Below are positions 15,925 to 16,580 of a stretch of 16,580 nt of DNA, in pieces. Made by a program: the position numbers and the translations under genes. The notes under the pieces are model-generated. The model did not search any database. It was not told the DNA's origin and worked only from the letters and a program-made list of their open reading frames with translations. Source of the DNA: CAJQQY01 sp964352225 (GTDB taxonomy: Bacteria; Bacteroidota; Bacteroidia; Chitinophagales; Saprospiraceae); the NCBI GenBank assembly GCA_964352225.1, contig CAYGRM010000127.1:1-16580 (forward strand). Direction: 5' to 3'. The first letter of the stretch is position 1, and each line of letters opens with the position of its first letter.

Positions 15925-16527
15925 ATTTCAAACTTTATGAAAAAGATTAATTATAAATGTTTCTGTTAAAATTCAATTTGATTCAATAAATGCATAAACA
16001 TTATTAATAATAAATATTCAACTGAGACCTTAAAACATTTGTCTTAAAGCCCATGAATGGCAATAGTTATTTTTGTGTGATAAATTTTAAGAACAGTAGT
16101 ACACCCGGGGAAACCAGATAACCTCTTAAGATATGATTTTAGAGGTCATTATTTGAAGTCTGGAGGAAGAGTAATCTCAGTAATTTAACTGACTCAGCAA
16201 AACATTTATTTAAAAATATTTTGCGAAAGGTATTTGTAAAATTTTCTCTAATAATCTCCCAATTATATAGCTTAAGCTAAATTCTGGGGGGAATTATTTA
16301 GAGCGGTAACTGGGAATTCTCAAGTTCCTGGGATTCATTATTTTTATAAAAACGGATCACACAAAACACTTGATTTAAGCTATCATTATTGCAAAGTTTT
16401 CCAAAACAAGCATTTCTCGTGGTTTTTATACTCAACAAAGATAGGAAAAAGTGACATAGTAGTTTTTTTATCTACTTACATTTTTCATTTTTTTTGCTCG
16501 GTATTCGGTTTTTAACATATAACAAAA
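15925..16527 (-). other. 600-bp apparently non-coding leader upstream of the giant gene
   Basis: No ORF of credible length or recognised RNA is present. Landmarks are a Bacteroidota-like -7 box TATCTTTG on the minus strand (16436-16443; no clear -33 partner), a 12-bp perfect palindrome (16268-16279), inverted 11-mers at 16071-16081 and 16356-16366, and a 6-bp stem (16121-16126 with 16141-16146). If the -7 box is real, the transcript would carry a leader of about 500 bases. None of the 12-16 codon minus-strand ORFs is supported. Confidence 0.4.
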
Positions 16528-16558
16528 AAAGTGCCTATATTTTAAATATAGACACTTT
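16528..16558 (-). terminator. Rho-independent terminator of a gene right of the window
   Basis: Arms 16528-16542 and 16544-16558 form a stem (in practice a 12-bp stem with a small AT loop). The one mismatch (16535 with 16552) is C-A in a plus-strand RNA but a G-U wobble in the minus-strand RNA. The minus strand runs into TTTTTTTGTT directly after the stem. This is a textbook minus-strand terminator, so another minus-strand gene probably ends beyond 16580. Confidence 0.85.
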
Positions 16559-16580
16559 AATGAATATTATTATATAATAT

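Noticed and set aside
16053..16121. Plus-strand 22-codon ORF whose product (SYFCVINFK...TPGETR) faintly recalls the C-terminal helix-turn-helix of AraC regulators
   Set aside because: Spacing between the SYF and TP landmarks is wrong by one residue on each side, upstream in-frame sequence soon meets a stop, and the ORF is short enough to arise by chance.
16294..16338. Minus-strand 14-codon ORF in the leader of the giant gene, considered as a leader peptide
   Set aside because: No residue pattern typical of attenuation and several equally short ORFs exist in the same leader.

Overview
The window is AT-rich and looks like a chromosomal segment of a member of the Bacteroidota, probably a marine or environmental Saprospiria- or Flavobacteriia-like species. 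The evidence is functional. It holds two kinds of type IX secretion system (T9SS) sorting domain: a type A C-terminal domain on the 311-residue protein and a type B 'gliding motility' (CHU_C) domain on the giant protein. It also holds a PorP/SprF-family outer-membrane protein and a PD40/OmpA protein. Exact taxonomy cannot be fixed from the sequence alone. All six supported genes lie on the minus strand, so transcription runs from right to left.

In transcription order, the right edge (16528-16558) carries a strong terminator for a gene that lies outside the window. About 600 bp of apparently non-coding leader follows (15925-16527). Next comes a 9.2-kb gene (6769-15924) for a 3051-residue secreted adhesin-like protein. 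It is built from a signal peptide, about 15 four-cysteine HYR-like repeats, three classical HYR repeats (two of which carry a nested extra domain), six Ig/PKD-like repeats, three related G-T-W repeats, a cadherin-like module and the type B sorting domain. It contains only six lysines.

Downstream are a PorP/SprF-family protein (5641-6594) and a PD40-carboxypeptidase-regulatory-OmpA protein (3327-5357). Hairpins separate all three genes. The PorP/SprF and OmpA genes share a promoter-like element at nearly the same distance from their start codons. By analogy with the sprB-sprF pair of Flavobacterium, the PorP-like protein probably helps export or hold the giant protein at the surface, and the OmpA protein probably ties the assembly to peptidoglycan.

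The left part (17-3147) is a tight three-gene operon with gaps of 3 and 5 bp. It encodes two paralogous beta-propeller-like lipoproteins and a small secreted protein with a type A T9SS signal. No tRNA, rRNA, CRISPR array, insertion sequence or phage gene was seen. The points most worth a second look are the lysine depletion of the giant protein, its two nested paralogous insert domains, the shared promoter-like element, the tandem palindrome at 5594-5630 and the paralogous lipoprotein operon.
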